DNA of 64,000 bases from Drosophila miranda (GCF_003369915.1 NC_046673.1:1038001-1102000), one strand, 5' to 3'. Positions 24,101-36,930 are shown, counted from the stretch's first letter. Numbers and translations: made by a program. Notes: generated by a model from the sequence alone, not told the origin.

Positions 24101-24143
24101 CACGCCCACAGTTGAATCCAAGACACCACACAGCGAACTCTAA
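21136..24143 (+). CDS. Grp170: Grp170, ER-lumen Hsp110-type chaperone (HYOU1 homologue)
   Basis: Exons 21136-21494 and 21671-24143 join in frame (LYR+KRFPYYN) to give 943 residues. A signal peptide ([20 protein letters not shown]) is followed by the ATPase domain, starting [10 protein letters not shown] (phosphate-1 loop) with [12 protein letters not shown] further on. Next come the beta-sandwich, a long acidic Lys/Glu/Asp-rich loop (about residues 620-700), an extended helical domain, and a disordered Glu/Gln tail. This is the order of HYOU1/Grp170, which acts as nucleotide-exchange factor for BiP and holds unfolded clients. The chain ends HSEL, a KDEL-like retrieval signal differing from the usual forms. 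In D. melanogaster this is CG2918. The ATG follows a 5' UTR intron by five bases. Antisense frames are shadows. Confidence 0.95.
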
Positions 24144-27100
24144 ACCAAGCCCGACACTGGGGTAGATAAAGGCAGGGCGCGAAATGCTGGGAGAGACCGG
24201 ACGATTAATGGATGTTCGTAATGCACATAGGGCGGGGGCCGCGGGACGCCGCTGACCAGATGCGTCAACGGCGACTGCCAAACAGGATGCGGAAACGAAC
24301 TTCATGGGGAGGCGAAAATCTGATCATTTCTAATCTTTGCGGGGTAGGGGATCCGATCGGTACAGGTCTCCGGACCACAACATTTCGCGCCAGGCAAGAT
24401 ATATTTCTACGGTTTTTTTGTATTCAAATTAGCTAAAGTCGGGGTTTAATTATGCTAATCTATCTCTAATCTAATAAAACAAAAACAAACAAAATGTAAA
24501 ATTTAACAAACGAAATCCAATTCTAATCCATTCCGTTGTGCTTTAAACTATTCCTTCTTCGATCTGCATAAAAACAAAATTTAAAGTACCCAAGACCCAT
24601 GACTATCTATCTATATGATCTACCCCGTACATATGATATAAATGTATGTACATATGCACATGTGTAAATGTTTGTACATATATGTATGTATGTTGTACTC
24701 GTATATGTATGTATTTACATAATCCCATGGAGCAGACATGGCTGAAGCAGAAGGAATGTTAGGGAGAAACAAAGAGGCGACACAACTAGGAAAGCTCAAA
24801 ACCAATAAATCTGAAACCGGAGTAGTATTCTGTATTCGTTCTTTAATTTCCTTCGATATCTTTCAATCTTTACTTTCAGTATATTTTTCAAGTGCAATTG
24901 AAAGTACTATTTATTACAGGAAGGGTATGATAAATAAATGTTTGAATGTTTCGACACAGACTTACTTTGCGCCAGCCATTCACTGCGAGACTCTACCAGG
25001 GTATTGCTTGATCGATATATATCCCAGTGCAGTGCATCTGAACAAACAGATATATTTTCGAGAAATTGCAGTGGTGCAAGCTATCATTATCGCAGATATA
25101 CAGCTGCGAACTATCGATAGTGGCAGTGCAGCCCTAGTTATTACACATCTCAATAAGCAATCGTCCGAGGAGCAAATTACAATTCCGAGAAATTGCAGAA
25201 GTGCCGTGCCAAAATACATAATAGGGTAGAACATATCGTTACACAAAGTGAAATATCAAACACTTAATCAGCGCATAATTGACAAAAACTCGAACCAAAA
25301 ACCCTTTATGCCAAGTAAACAATAACAATAAGAAATCCGTATCTCCCGAAGGCAGCAGTCCACAGATGCTTACCACAACCTCCACGTAAAATTACCACAT
25401 AATTTATGAACATATTTGTGCAATTTAGCTGTATTTGAATGCATATATCCTACAGAAAAGTTTCCCAATCAAGCACAGGTAAATGTATTCCAATTAGCTG
25501 GGTTGAGGTTGCTGGGTTGCATTCGCCAAACAACCGATAGTGCTATCGATGGTAAACGATGGGGAAATGGCTGAACTTGGGGGCCGATAGCAACTGCAGA
25601 GGACTGACTGACATCTCTATGATCAGGTCGTCTTGTTGTCGGTGGTGCAAAGGTAAATCGGGTGGACGTGCGTGGAACTTCGTATCATACATTTTGTTGG
25701 TGTGTGCGTGTATTATTTTGTTTTTTTTCTCTTTTTTTGTAAACTTTTTCTTGGCCTGCGATTTTGGGCTTTACTTACATATTTTTGTCCCGTTGTAATA
25801 CTCTGAAAGTTTTGGAAAATTACACGAACTGGTTGTGCTACACTATCGGGGTGCGTCAAAGGAGTTACTGTTTCTTTTTGTGTGTCTTCTGGTCCGCCGT
25901 GTTCTTGCGGATGCAAGAGAATGCCAATAAAACGCAAACAAAGGAGTTCTTTGCTTTTCCATCTTTCTCGCTGTCTGTGGAGCGGATGGGAGTGGGGGCA
26001 TTTGGGAAAAGTTAGTTTTTGAGTGCATCAGAGACATAATATTGATAAATAATTAAAGCTATTTACAAATTGAGTGTACCCATGCGTGTGTGTGTGTGTG
26101 TGTGTGTGTATGCAATGCTGAAAACGAATGGAAAAAAGGTTATGCATGATACGGCACGACAGCAGCTGGCTTCTCAGCTGCCGCAAGCGCACAGTGGAGC
26201 CTCGAAGAGATTTTGACAGTTGCGAGATATGTATGTGTGTGTATGACCAAAGTGGAGGGGCTGAGACCGAACTGGCTGCCAGACTTTCAATTCCTCTTTG
26301 CGACGGATTTTCTTTCGCCATCATTTTTCTATCCCATCAGACTGCCATGGCTCTGAGTTTTTGTCGGGCATTTTAAAACTTTATTTTTGTTATAACAATG
26401 ATTTCCCCTGAAACGAAGTTTGGATTAAATACAGAGTCAAAAATTATCTCTATAGTTATGTTCATATGTATGTAGCTAAAATATCCAAAGGAAAAGGGAG
26501 AAAAAGAAAGACTCCAACGCGACCAAGATTTTCCTGGCACAATTTGTTTGATTTTTTTTAAGTTCAGTTTTGGTTAAAACGGCGGAAGAGAAAGAGGTAA
26601 CACCGTAGTAATGTGTGTGTTTATGTGCGGGAGACCAGTGCGATGGCAAGTGTACGTGTGTGTGTCTGTTTGGGTGTATGTAACTGTTGTTTTTGGCTTC
26701 GGATTGCCACGGAAAGTACAACTGAAGCGATAGAAACTATTAGCTAGAGTGAAACACGTGCTTATCCATCTCACTCTTACTCTCTGTATCTATATTTCTG
26801 TTTTATTCTACCAATACCTACTAAAACGCACAGAGTGTGAATTGAAGCCGGGACCAGGACATTGGTCAAAGTCAAAGCTGTGTAACGAAAGGCAAGCCGC
26901 AAGGAAGCAGCAAAATCAAAGTGCAAAAAACTGAACGCCAAAAGAAGAGAGACGCACACACACACAAGAGCGCATGCTGTGCGCCGCAGGAGAGGAAGAA
27001 GAAGCAGCCGCAGCATCAGTGTGAGTGCCGCAGCATCAGTGTGAGTGCCGCAGCGTACACGTACAGTGGCGCAGAGGCCGGAAAAGAGTAAACAAAAGTG

Positions 27101-27777
27101 GAGCAGGACAGTGTCTATTAAGGACGCGTAGACAAAAATCCACAAACTGTTATAATCTGCCTCCGAACAATACAAATACTACACTGCAGCGGAATTACAA
27201 CAGTATTGGTTTAAAAAACCAAGAAAACAACAAAAAATAGAGCTGTCATCATTGTTGTAATTTAGTAGGAAACCAGCGCTAGCGCCGAAACGCCATCTGT
27301 CGCCGACCATCCGCAACCTCATCGAGAGGAGAGCGACACAGACGACGAAAAACGGCGAGAGAAGAGGCCGTTGTGCATGATAGAAGTAGTAGGAGGAGAG
27401 GTGAACCAGCAGAAGGCTGAACTCGTACGGTGTGGTGTGGTGCGGTGAGTGAAGTAAGGTGAGGAGCAAGGGAGTCGAGTCGGGTAACCAGGCCGCAAAA
27501 CAATAATTTCTGCTGCGACAGCAAGTAAGAAAAATACAACTACAACGTCTGCGCCAACGACTGCGACTTTTGGCTTTCTTTCGTTGTTGTCTTCCATTGT
27601 AGCGTGCGTTGTGTGGTGCTGTCATTGATTCCGCGTTGATTCCGCGCCCATACCCTTACCTGGGGGACAGTAGCGCAGCAGCAGCTCCTCCATTGTGGGA
27701 GCAAGCTGAAACGACAGACAGCCCACAGCAGCACCATCGGACCAAATCAGACTAGACCAATTGCCTTGCCCGCCAAT
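24144..27777. other. Grp170 3' UTR and upstream region of the UBE2Q gene
   Basis: The Grp170 3' UTR runs to a poly(A) signal near 24471 (AATAAA). Beyond it are TACATA repeats and DRE-like sites (CTATCGATAG at about 25112, TATCGAT at 25544-25550). After the latter, a GTAAAT donor-like site near 25651 could close a noncoding first exon of the UBE2Q gene. A GT microsatellite lies at 26085-26109. The last kilobase (26.8-27.77 kb) is A/C/G-rich leader-like DNA running into the ATG. The 163-codon frame at 24738-25229 crosses AT-rich DNA and is not convincing. Confidence 0.45.
26085..26109. repeat. (GT)n microsatellite
   Basis: About twelve GT dinucleotides in noncoding DNA upstream of the UBE2Q gene. 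Confidence 0.9.
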
Positions 27778-30582
27778 ATGGCGTGCCTTAACACCTTAAA
27801 GCAAGAAATCAAAACTCTGGAGAAGATCTTCCCGAAGAATCACGAACGCTTTCAGATACTCAACTCCAGCGTCGACGAGCTCTTGTGCAGGTTCATTGAT
27901 AAGAACGGCAAGCGTTACGACATCCATGCGAATATAACGGTAAGTCAAACTCTTTTAAAACACCTTATCATCCCACCCCACTTCCTTTCGCACTCCTCCC
28001 TGACGGGGTCTACACACTTATCTGTATCGTAGATTGGTAGCCGTCCGTATCTTCCACACTAGTCCTACGGAACGACTGGCCTGGCCCCTGGCTAGACTAT
28101 GGTGTGATTCCCTTATTGTCCGGTTCTGTACTTGCATTCCATTGCCCAATGATGCGTTTATTCAGGCTTGGATCATTCTATAGTCCGCTCTTACAGTCTA
28201 CAGGGGAGAACTCCACACAGTGGAGAAATCTACACACAGAACTCTACATATAAAGGGGAGGCTACTTCACCATTGCCCTGTGAACCGAATACCAAGGAAA
28301 TCTCAACTCCATTTACCAGTCAGCAATTCCAGCAGTATCTGGAATATTATCTTTGGTAGGCGACTGGGATCGTCATTGGTAAGGTCAGGTCATTGATTGC
28401 AGCTTTTAAAGGAAATATTGGTAGACGGATGGAATGGAACTCTTCTTGATCTGAGGCTGGGAAAATGTCCTAATGTATAGAATCCGTGAAATGCTTTAGT
28501 ACCTGACGTGGTAATTAAAATCGGCTCGGAACATATCGATATTGGTTATAGCGGCTTCAAAGCGTCGCTACTCGCACCAAAGAACCTGCTTATTCTTTAT
28601 TCCCACGCTGACCAGTAAACGAGCGAGAGGGATGGAAGATTGTCTTTGCCCTTCGGCCATCCGCTCGCTATCCCCATCTCGCGCTATCACCTGGCTCTTC
28701 TTTAGCCTGGTCCTGTCCTTTACCGGAGAGGATTTGGGAGGAGACAAAAAGTAAAGTAATGTATGATTCATTTCACCAGATCGGTGGTCTGCAAGCGTTC
28801 CCCAGCGTCCCCGCGCCCCAACGGACCCTCGCCTCCCTGAGTTTCGCCTGTTTTGTCTGTGCAGTGCTTTCGACTTGGTTCAACGATCTAATTAAAGGTT
28901 ATAATTTTGTTCTGCCTGCTACATCTCTTTCTTGCTTGTTCTCGTTATTTCTTTCTCTTTCTCTCTCTCAACGTTTGGCATGACGTATGTATGTTTGTTC
29001 ACGATTCAACCTGGGAGAGGGAGCGAGGTGAATAATCCATACAGTGAGAAGGCCTTGACCCACCCCAAACAGAAACATCGGTGTTCCCCTCAAATTCCCC
29101 ATGAATACACTTAAACGTGACATAGATAAACAACCTCATCGATATTTCATCCACAGGAAACGTATCCCTCATCGCCGCCAGTGTGGTTTGCGGAGAGCGA
29201 GGAGACGAGCGTCACCAATGCTGTTCAAATACTTAGCAATACAAATGGTCGTGATAATCACGTGATCAATCAGGTAAAGCTATCCCGCCAGGAATAGGAG
29301 CATACATAGATTTACCAATTCATCAATTCCGCAAATCGAAATGTTGCAGGTTGGCATATTGCTGCGCGAGCTGTGCCGATTACACAACGTTCCACTGCCA
29401 CCCGATGTAGACAATTTAACGTTGCCATTGCAAACGCCACCGCCATCGGCTTCCCCGCTGCGCTGCGAACAGAGGAAAATGGGGTCGCATGGGGGCAACG
29501 AGGAGACCGATTCCGATCAGGATGAGATCGAGGACCCCATTGGCGAGAGCGAACAGGAGAGCGAGGGCGACGAGGATTTGCCATTGGAAATGGATGATGT
29601 ACGGAGTACAAATAAGGTGCGTGGCAAAGCTCAGTTAATCGCAAAGCCGATTGCAATCAGATTTTGAATCATTGCAGAAAGATGACATGGAAGTGGAGCA
29701 CTTAGCGACCCTAGAAAGACTGCGTCAAAGTCAAAGACAAGACTATTTAAAAGTGGGTTGCCCTTGGGCATGTGCGCTACTTGGCTGTGGCACTAACTAA
29801 CTCACTCTTCTCCTTTGATTTGATTTAGGGTTCCGTTTCAGGTTCCGTGCAGGCAACCGATCGCCTAATGAAGGAACTACGTGATATTTATCGATCGGAC
29901 GCCTTCAAGAAGAATATGTATTTGATTGAGCTCGTCAACGACTCGATCTACGAGTGGAACATCCGCCTCAAGTCAGTGGACCCCGACAGTCCGCTGCACA
30001 GTGATCTACTAATGCTCAAGGAGAAGGAAGGCAAAGACAGCATACTCCTTAACATCCTCTTCAAGGAGACCTATCCCTTTGAGCCGCCCTTTGTCCGCGT
30101 CGTGCACCCAATCATCTCAGGTTCAATCAATCACCCATTTAAGGGACCAAAGAAGAATTTTAATTTGATCTCTATTAATATGTAGGTGGATATGTGCTCA
30201 TCGGCGGCGCCATTTGCATGGAGCTGCTGACCAAACAGGGCTGGAGCTCAGCCTACACTGTCGAGGCGGTAATCATGCAGATAGCCGCCACCCTTGTCAA
30301 GGGCAAGGCGCGGATACAGTTTGGGGCAACCAAGGTAGGCATTGTGTTGTCTTCCGCTAGGAGATAATGAAATAATTCTTCTAGTCTCATCATGAACAGG
30401 CACTGACCCAAGGCCAGTACAGCCTGGCACGAGCCCAGCAAAGCTTCAAGTCCCTTGTGCAGATCCATGAAAAGAACGGTAAGTAAAAATGATGGCTTGG
30501 CTGCTTAGGAAGATTCACAACTGAAACTATCCCATTCCAACCACGTGCAGGTTGGTTTACACCGCCCAAGGAGGATGGCTAA
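27778..30582 (+). CDS. UBE2Q-type ubiquitin-conjugating enzyme E2
   Basis: Eight coding exons, all joining in frame: 27778-27939, 29157-29273, 29350-29616, 29678-29752, 29829-30120, 30186-30334, 30400-30478, 30551-30582. The product is 390 residues. The N-terminus ([20 protein letters not shown]...) is an RWD-like domain with [11 protein letters not shown], followed by a Glu/Asp-rich linker and a C-terminal UBC domain. Its active-site region reads [20 protein letters not shown], catalytic Cys at residue 315, nearly identical to vertebrate UBE2Q1/2. UBE2Q proteins lack the usual HPN motif, as here ([10 protein letters not shown]). The ending [10 protein letters not shown] also matches. The melanogaster counterpart should be CG2924. 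Exon 5 has an alternative in-frame acceptor 24 bases downstream (GTGCAG at 29852). Intron 5 uses the non-standard donor GTTCAA and is only 65 bases. Confidence 0.93.
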
Positions 30583-31872
30583 GGCAGTTCAGTCCAGTCC
30601 GGATTCGCCTCTACACACCATTACCATTACCACCACCACCACCAGCACCAGCACCAGCACCGCAAAAAACAGCATCAGCACAGACATGTTTTGCCCCGCC
30701 CCCTGTTTTCTGGCCCACACAGTTTTTGATCAGTTGTTTATTAGACGATCCCTAAGATGAACAGACGGACAGTCCCCAAACAATAATTTGTATTTTCTTT
30801 ATGTATAGCAAATATTATATTTGTATCCAGCTTCCTATATTATTTGATCCGTTTTTGTAGACAAGTTATGTTTCAAGCATGGATAGTATATATGTTATGT
30901 GTGAACACGGACATAAATAATCTGTTAGCGGTTAAGTGAGCCAAAAATCGAAAGCAACAGCAGCAGCAGTAGGGGCAGAGTCCTTTAGTCCCAGCCCTGA
31001 TCCCGAACCCATGCCAATCTCATGATGGTGTGTTTTGTATAGAGTTTTGGAACAGCAGGAGGAACAGAGTGCAACATGTAAAGGCAATATCTGTTATGTA
31101 TATGAATGTAATTTGTAATTTAATTGTAAATGCTGTGGCTCCTCGGTTTTCACTTCCGCTTACACTTCCACTTACTTCCTCCACCCACACATACCCACAC
31201 TTACACACGTGGAGCCACAAAGTACCCACAAAAACTCGCCCACATAAGTGTAACTAGTTAAGTCGTAAGTCCTGATTGTATTCTTATTTAGTTTAACAAA
31301 TTGTGTAATCTTATAAGATTCTCTCTAGTGGCTTGCAGGCGATGCAAGCAGCATTGAGATATAAGGCACAGATATAGCGAGATAGATATAAATATATACC
31401 TAGAAACACACATACATAATTATACATATACATATACAAATATCTATTTACTAAATGTAAGCTAAAAAGTAAAACAACAGAACAGAACAGAACGATGCGT
31501 CGCAACTTCGATGAGAGCAACTTCAAGTGTAAATTCGTCTTTCCAAATAATCGTACCATAAAATAGATTAAAATAAAATAAAGTAAACCTACAATTAATC
31601 TAAATCTACATTTAAATACGAGTAAAGCTAACATATGCTCATACGTACATATGTAGACTAGACTCGAAGGGAGAAGGAGCAACCAGAAGTGAAAGTAAAT
31701 GAAAAATCATATAGCAGTCGCAGCATATAATAAACACAAAGTTAAATCGAGGGCAGCAGTTTGGTGGTTGCCTCCTCCATTATAGCTCCGATTTTGTATT
31801 ACTCCAACGAAGGCAGACAAAATTGAATTGTACATTACAAACCGGCAATTGGCAAACGACATGAATTGTTCA
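30583..31872. other. UBE2Q-gene 3' UTR and intergenic DNA
   Basis: The first several hundred bases probably form the 3' UTR; AT-rich DNA with AATAAAG-type signals follows (near 31577 and 31729). I see no further gene before the Helitron pair. Confidence 0.5.
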
Positions 31873-32974
31873 TTTTTATACCCGATACTTAAAATGGGTA
31901 TTGGGGTGTATTAGATTTGTGGTAAAAGTGGATGTGTGTAACGTCCAGAAGGAATCGTTTCCGACCCCATAAAGTATATATATTCTTGATCAGCATCAAT
32001 AGCCGAGTCGATTGAGCCCTGTCTGTCTGTCCGTCCGTCCGTCTGTCCGTCCCTATTAGCTCCTAGTGCTCAAAGACTATACGAGCTAGAGCAACGATGG
32101 TTTGGATCCAGACTTCTGTGATATGTCACTGCTACAAGAATATTTCAAAACTTTGCCCCGCCCACTTCCGCCCCCACAAAGGGCGAAAATCTTTGGCATC
32201 CACAATTTCGACGATACGAGAAAACTAAAAACGCAGAATCGTAGAAGAGGACTTTATCTTCTAGAGTGCAAAATCTGAACCAGATCGTATAATTATTATA
32301 GCCAGAATCAAGAAAACAATTTCATTCTTTCTCGCTCTGTCTCTCTCTAACACACAGATTTCATGGTCGGTTTTGCCAATTGCAAAATATGAGTTCAAGG
32401 ATCTCAGAACCTATAAGAGCCAGAGCAACCAAATTTGGTATCCACACTCCTGTGATATCGGACCTTGACCATTTTGTGTCAAAATTTCGCCACACCCCCT
32501 TCCGCCCCCGCAAAAGACGAAAATCTGAGGCATCCACAAATCTCAGAGACTATTAAGGCTAGAGTAACCAAATTTGGTACACACACTCCTTTAAGATGTC
32601 ACTATAAAACGTATATCTCAAAATTTCGCCCCACCCCCTTCCGCCCACACAAAAGACGAAAATCTGTTGCATCCACAATATTGCAGATTCGAGAAAACTA
32701 AAAACGCAGAATCATAGATAATGACCATATCTATCAGATTGCTGAATCTGGATCAGATCAGATCATTTTTATAGCCAAAAGGAACAAATCAATTTGCACT
32801 GGCTACGCAGCCCCCGACGTCACGCTCAGACTGATTTTCTGTCTCTCTCGCACGCACTCTTTGTCGTGTCGTTTAATATTAGCGGCGTCTGCCGGAGGAG
32901 AGCCATACTGACTTAGTATCGGGTATAACTGTAGAGTTGCGGTGTCCGCAGCAACTCACAACGTTCCCCCTCGT
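31873..32974 (+). mobile_element. DINE-1/INE-1-type Helitron, copy 3
   Basis: It has the same head (with ACTTAAAATGGGT variation) and complete tail as copy 1. It includes the CCGACCCCATAAAG block and three copies of the CGCC...AAAATCTG module, one more than copy 1. It is followed with no spacer by copy 4 in the same orientation, sharing the T run at the junction. Confidence 0.85.
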
Positions 32975-34553
32975 TTTTATACCCGATACTCAAAATGAGT
33001 ATTGGGGTATATTAGATTTGTGGTAAAAGTGGATGTGTGTAACGTCCATAAGGAATCGTTTCCGACCCCATAGAGTATATATATTCTTGATCAGCATCAA
33101 TAGCCGAGTCGATTGGGCCCTGTCTGTCTGTCTGTCTGTCCGTCTGTCCGTCTGTCCGTCCGTCCGTCTGTCCGTCCCCTTCAGCGCCTAGTGCTCAAAG
33201 ACTATAAGAGCTAGAGCAACGATGTTTTGGATCCAGACTTCTGTGATATGTCACTGCTACAAAAATATTTCAAAACTTCACCCCGCCCACTTCCGCCCCC
33301 ACAAAGGACGAAAATCTGTGGCATTCACAATTTTAAAGATATGAGAAAACCAAAAACGTAGAATTGTAGAGAATGACCATATCTTTAAGACTGCGGAATC
33401 TGAATTGGATCGTATTATTATTATAGCCAGCATCAAGAAAACAATTTCATTTTTTCTCGCCCTGTCTCTCTCTAACACACACGTAGCATAGGCGGCTTTG
33501 CTTAGAGTAAAACATTAGCGCCTAGATCTCAGAGACTATAAAAGCTAGAGCAACCAAATTTGGTATCCACACTCCTAATATATCGGACCGAGACGAGTTT
33601 GTTTCAAAATTTCGCCACACCCCCTTCCGCCCCCGCAAAGGACGAAAATCTGGGGATATTCAAAAATCTCAGAGACTATTAAGGCTAGAGTAACCAAATT
33701 TGGTATCCGCACTTCTGTTAGATCTTACTATAAAACGTGTATCTCAAAATTTCGCCCCACCCCCTTCCGCCCACACAAAGGACGAAAATCTGTTGCATCC
33801 ACAATATTGCACATTCGAGAAAACTAAAAACGCAGAATCATAGATAATGACCATATCTTTAAGACTGCGGAATCTGAATTGGATCGTATTATTATTATAG
33901 CCAGCATCAAGAAACAAATTTCATTCTTTCTCGCTCTGTCTCTCTCTAACACACAGGTTTCATGGTCGGTTTTGCCTATTGCAAAATGTGAGTTCAAGGA
34001 TCTCAGAACCTATAAGAGCTAGAGCAACCAAATTTGGTATCCACACTCCTGTGATATATGACCTTGACCGTTTCGTGTCCAAATTTCGCCACACCCCCTT
34101 CCGCCCCCGCAAAGGACGAAAATCTGGAGCATCCACAAATCTCAGAGACTATTAAGGCTAGAGTAACCAAATTTGGTATCCGCACTTCTGTTAGATCTCA
34201 CTATAAAACGTATATCTCAAAATTTCGCCCCACCCCCTTCCGCCCACACAAAGGACGAAAATCTGTTGCATCCACAATATTGCACATTCGACAAAACTAA
34301 AAACGCAGAATCATAGATAATGATCATATCTATCAGATTGCTGAATCTGGATCAGATCAGATAATTTTTATAGCCAATAGGAACAAATCAATTTGCAGTG
34401 GCTACGCAGCGCCCGACGTCACGCTCAGACTGATTTTCTGTCTCTCTCGCACGCACTCTTTGTCGTGTCGTTTAATATTAGCGGCGTCTGCCGGAGGAGA
34501 GCCATACTGACTTAGTATCGGGTATAACCGTAGAGTTGCGGTGTCCGCAGCAA
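32975..34553 (+). mobile_element. DINE-1/INE-1-type Helitron, copy 4, with internal tandem duplication
   Basis: The element starts directly at the end of copy 3. It is about 1.58 kb, longer than the others, because a block of about 474 bases is present twice: the text starting CCATATCTTTAAGACTGCGG occurs at 33377 and again at 33851. Each block includes a CTCGC(C/T)CTGTCTCTCTCTAA string and a pair of CGCC...AAAATCTG modules. The tail stops within CCGCAGCAA and runs into an A-rich sequence, so the last ~20 family bases (ACTCACAACG...CTCGTT) are missing. Confidence 0.85.
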
Positions 34554-34796
34554 TAAAAAAACCCAATATATGCATACAAGTCGGGGCAATATTTATTCCA
34601 AAACTAAAGAGCGGTCAACTCAAAACTTAATTATTATTCATTATAATCTTAAATGGATAGGCGTGGACTTCACACGATCATCACCCGTCGTCAAACCAAT
34701 GGTCCCCTATGAGCCTCTTCTTTTATTAGGCCGTTCCAATGCGTCTCCGTCTACTTAAGGTCAAATTTGTTCCCTTCATTCCCTAACTTCTCGCTG

Positions 34797-36489
34797 TCAA
34801 TCAACATAGATCACGTACTTTTCCGCGCGCGCTGACGGTTGCATTCGGACTTCCTTTGGTGTACTTGTGCGCGTCTTCGGCCTGTAGTTGTCGTTCAGGG
34901 AGACGCCAATAATCGTATCCATGGCTCCCTTCAGCTGGAGCATCTCGACAGTGAGTGCGATTTCCGCCTGGATAGCGGTAGACAGTCGTTGTAGTGCTTC
35001 CATCACTTTTAAACTATACGACACACAACTGCCATCGAAGATGTCGAGGACGGTATTGGCGGCATTCACTAGCGGTCGCATAAAACGGATTTCTCCCATG
35101 TGTGTGCAAAGAAAATCGATAAACTGGATGAGAACTACGTCGGGTCGTTCGGTCAGGGCCTTGTCCAGGGCCCGGCGTTGCAGCAGCTCTGTGATGACGG
35201 CCACAGTGTTTTCTGGATGTTTTTCCACCTGAAGAGGGAGGAGAACCTCATCCAAAGCCCTCTTGAAGTTGAACTTGCGGAGATGAACGTCGTAGGTCTG
35301 GAGTTTGGTACTCTTGAACCTGTTTTTGATGGTGTGGTCCACCGCTTGCGAGGTATCCGGTCGCATCAGTTTCTTGACGAGCTTCCTCTTTTCTTTAGCC
35401 GCATGACTCACACGGATCTTGTTCAGGAGACTCGGTTTGTTTTCGACGATCATACGCTTGATTGAGATGAGACCATCCACCATGCCGGCGACCACGGCCT
35501 GATCGCCGCTGGCCACGCCCAGACTCACAACGGCATTGGGATAGGTAAGCGTGTGGACGGTTTTGTAAGTGGTGGTGTCGTAGATCTTAACATGCCGATC
35601 CAGGCCGGCGGAGAACAGGCGTCGTCCGTCAGTTCCCAGGCGCAGGCAGGTCACTGTTTTGTGGTGCTGCGACATCATCGTGAGCAGGCGGCAGCCGCTT
35701 ATGAGGTCCCAGACACGCACCTGGTTGCCGCCAGCGCTGATGAATATGGATCCGTTGGGCATGAAGAGAAGTGACTCCACCGGACTGCCATGGTCCAGGG
35801 TACGCTGAATCGCGTTCTCTGCACGCGTATCATACAGATTAATTTTACCATCGTAGCCGCCGGAGACAAACATGTTGCCCGCCAGCGGATGCATGGCCCC
35901 AGCGCGAATGTAGTCCGTGTGGGCATCGTTATAAGTGTTTACCACCTTTTCGTTGGACACGTCCCACAGGCGCACCGACTTGTCGTCGCAGAAGCTGGTC
36001 AGCTGCAGTTTGTCGTTGGTGAAGAAAGTCCTATGCACGGGCGCCTTATGGCCCTTAAAGATTCGCAAGATGTTCCGGCTGGTGGTGTCGAATAGCTTGA
36101 CATGGCCCTCTTCGTCACCGGCCGCCAGTAGCCGGCCATCTTGCCGAAATGTCGCCCCATAGGCGGTCTTTTGGAACCTTGATAGGTTCTTTACCACCAG
36201 CTTGGTAACCAAATTGTATATTTGGACGCGAACCGAGCAAGTCACGACAAAGTTATCTGGGTCGCTGGGGCTGAAGTCCAAATAGTCGATGGTGTTGCAC
36301 TCTTTGAGGAACTCGGGTTTCTACAATGCAATAAAAACAACAGTTGATTCTTTGGATTCGGAAATTTGGTCTCCAGTTAGCCATAGTCTCGGTTACCTCT
36401 AGCCTTTCCCAATAGATTGTGTCGGGCGTCTCTATCTGCGCCCGCTGCTGATACCTTCGTATATTCAGAGCATAAAACCGGCTGTCCAT
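34797..36489 (-). CDS. UTP15 homologue, WD40 protein of the small-subunit processome
   Basis: Two exons, 36489-36397 and 36320-34797, join in frame to give 538 residues. The start reads MDSRFYALNIRRYQQR and the join reads YWERLE+KPEFLKEC, which matches UTP15 (tDTLYW...). Seven WD-type repeats (about residues 45-340) include CATFRQDGRLLAAG-like text (ATFRQDGRLLAAGDEEGHVK) and the diagnostic QHHKTVTCLRLGTDGRRL. The C-terminal UTP15 domain (about 390-520) follows. UTP15 belongs to the UtpA/t-UTP complex needed for pre-rRNA transcription and 18S processing in the nucleolus. The melanogaster counterpart is probably CG3071; I am not certain of that number. Its 5' end faces tempura across 1.06 kb. 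Confidence 0.93.
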
Positions 36490-36930
36490 TCTGAGATATT
36501 TTGAATTTCTCGTGCAGCGAGAAACACGTGCAGTGTGTTTTGGAATCCCTCAATTAGTGATGGAACAAAAAAGAACTATTCACTGCAGTGAACGAACTGA
36601 ATAAGTTCACCCTAATCGTTATTTTTGGTTCATGATACTCAATGATATTCCTTGAGTTTGATATTCTGTTTAGTATTACTAGCTGGCTAGGACCCTCAGC
36701 ACTGTAGATATAATTTAATGTAGTTTTATGCAAAATCATAATATAATTTGTATATAAAATATCGCTACTATTTACGAAAGTTTAGGAATGGTGTGGGTGT
36801 GTGACCTAGAGAGGGAACAAAATCAAACGAGCTATGTATATATGTTTTTTTGATAATAATCAATAACTTTAATGTTTAAATTGGATAGATATATAGCTGT
36901 AAATAGTTATTTGGAATGGCGTTTCCTCTC

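Noticed and set aside
23133-24305. 390-codon minus-strand frame with hydrophobic Leu-rich text
   Set aside because: Antisense of the Glu/Lys-rich Grp170 C-terminal part; GAG/AAG codons read backward give Leu/Phe.
24738-25229. 163-codon plus-strand frame
   Set aside because: AT-rich, crosses DRE-like sites, no family resemblance, poor codon preference.
30120-30182. Reading straight through exon 5 of the UBE2Q gene (ending NFNLISINM)
   Set aside because: Splicing GTTCAA...ATGTAG restores the highly conserved [17 protein letters not shown] text.
36578-36591. TTCACTGCAGTGAA perfect palindrome
   Set aside because: Short enough to be chance; no second copy or associated element seen.
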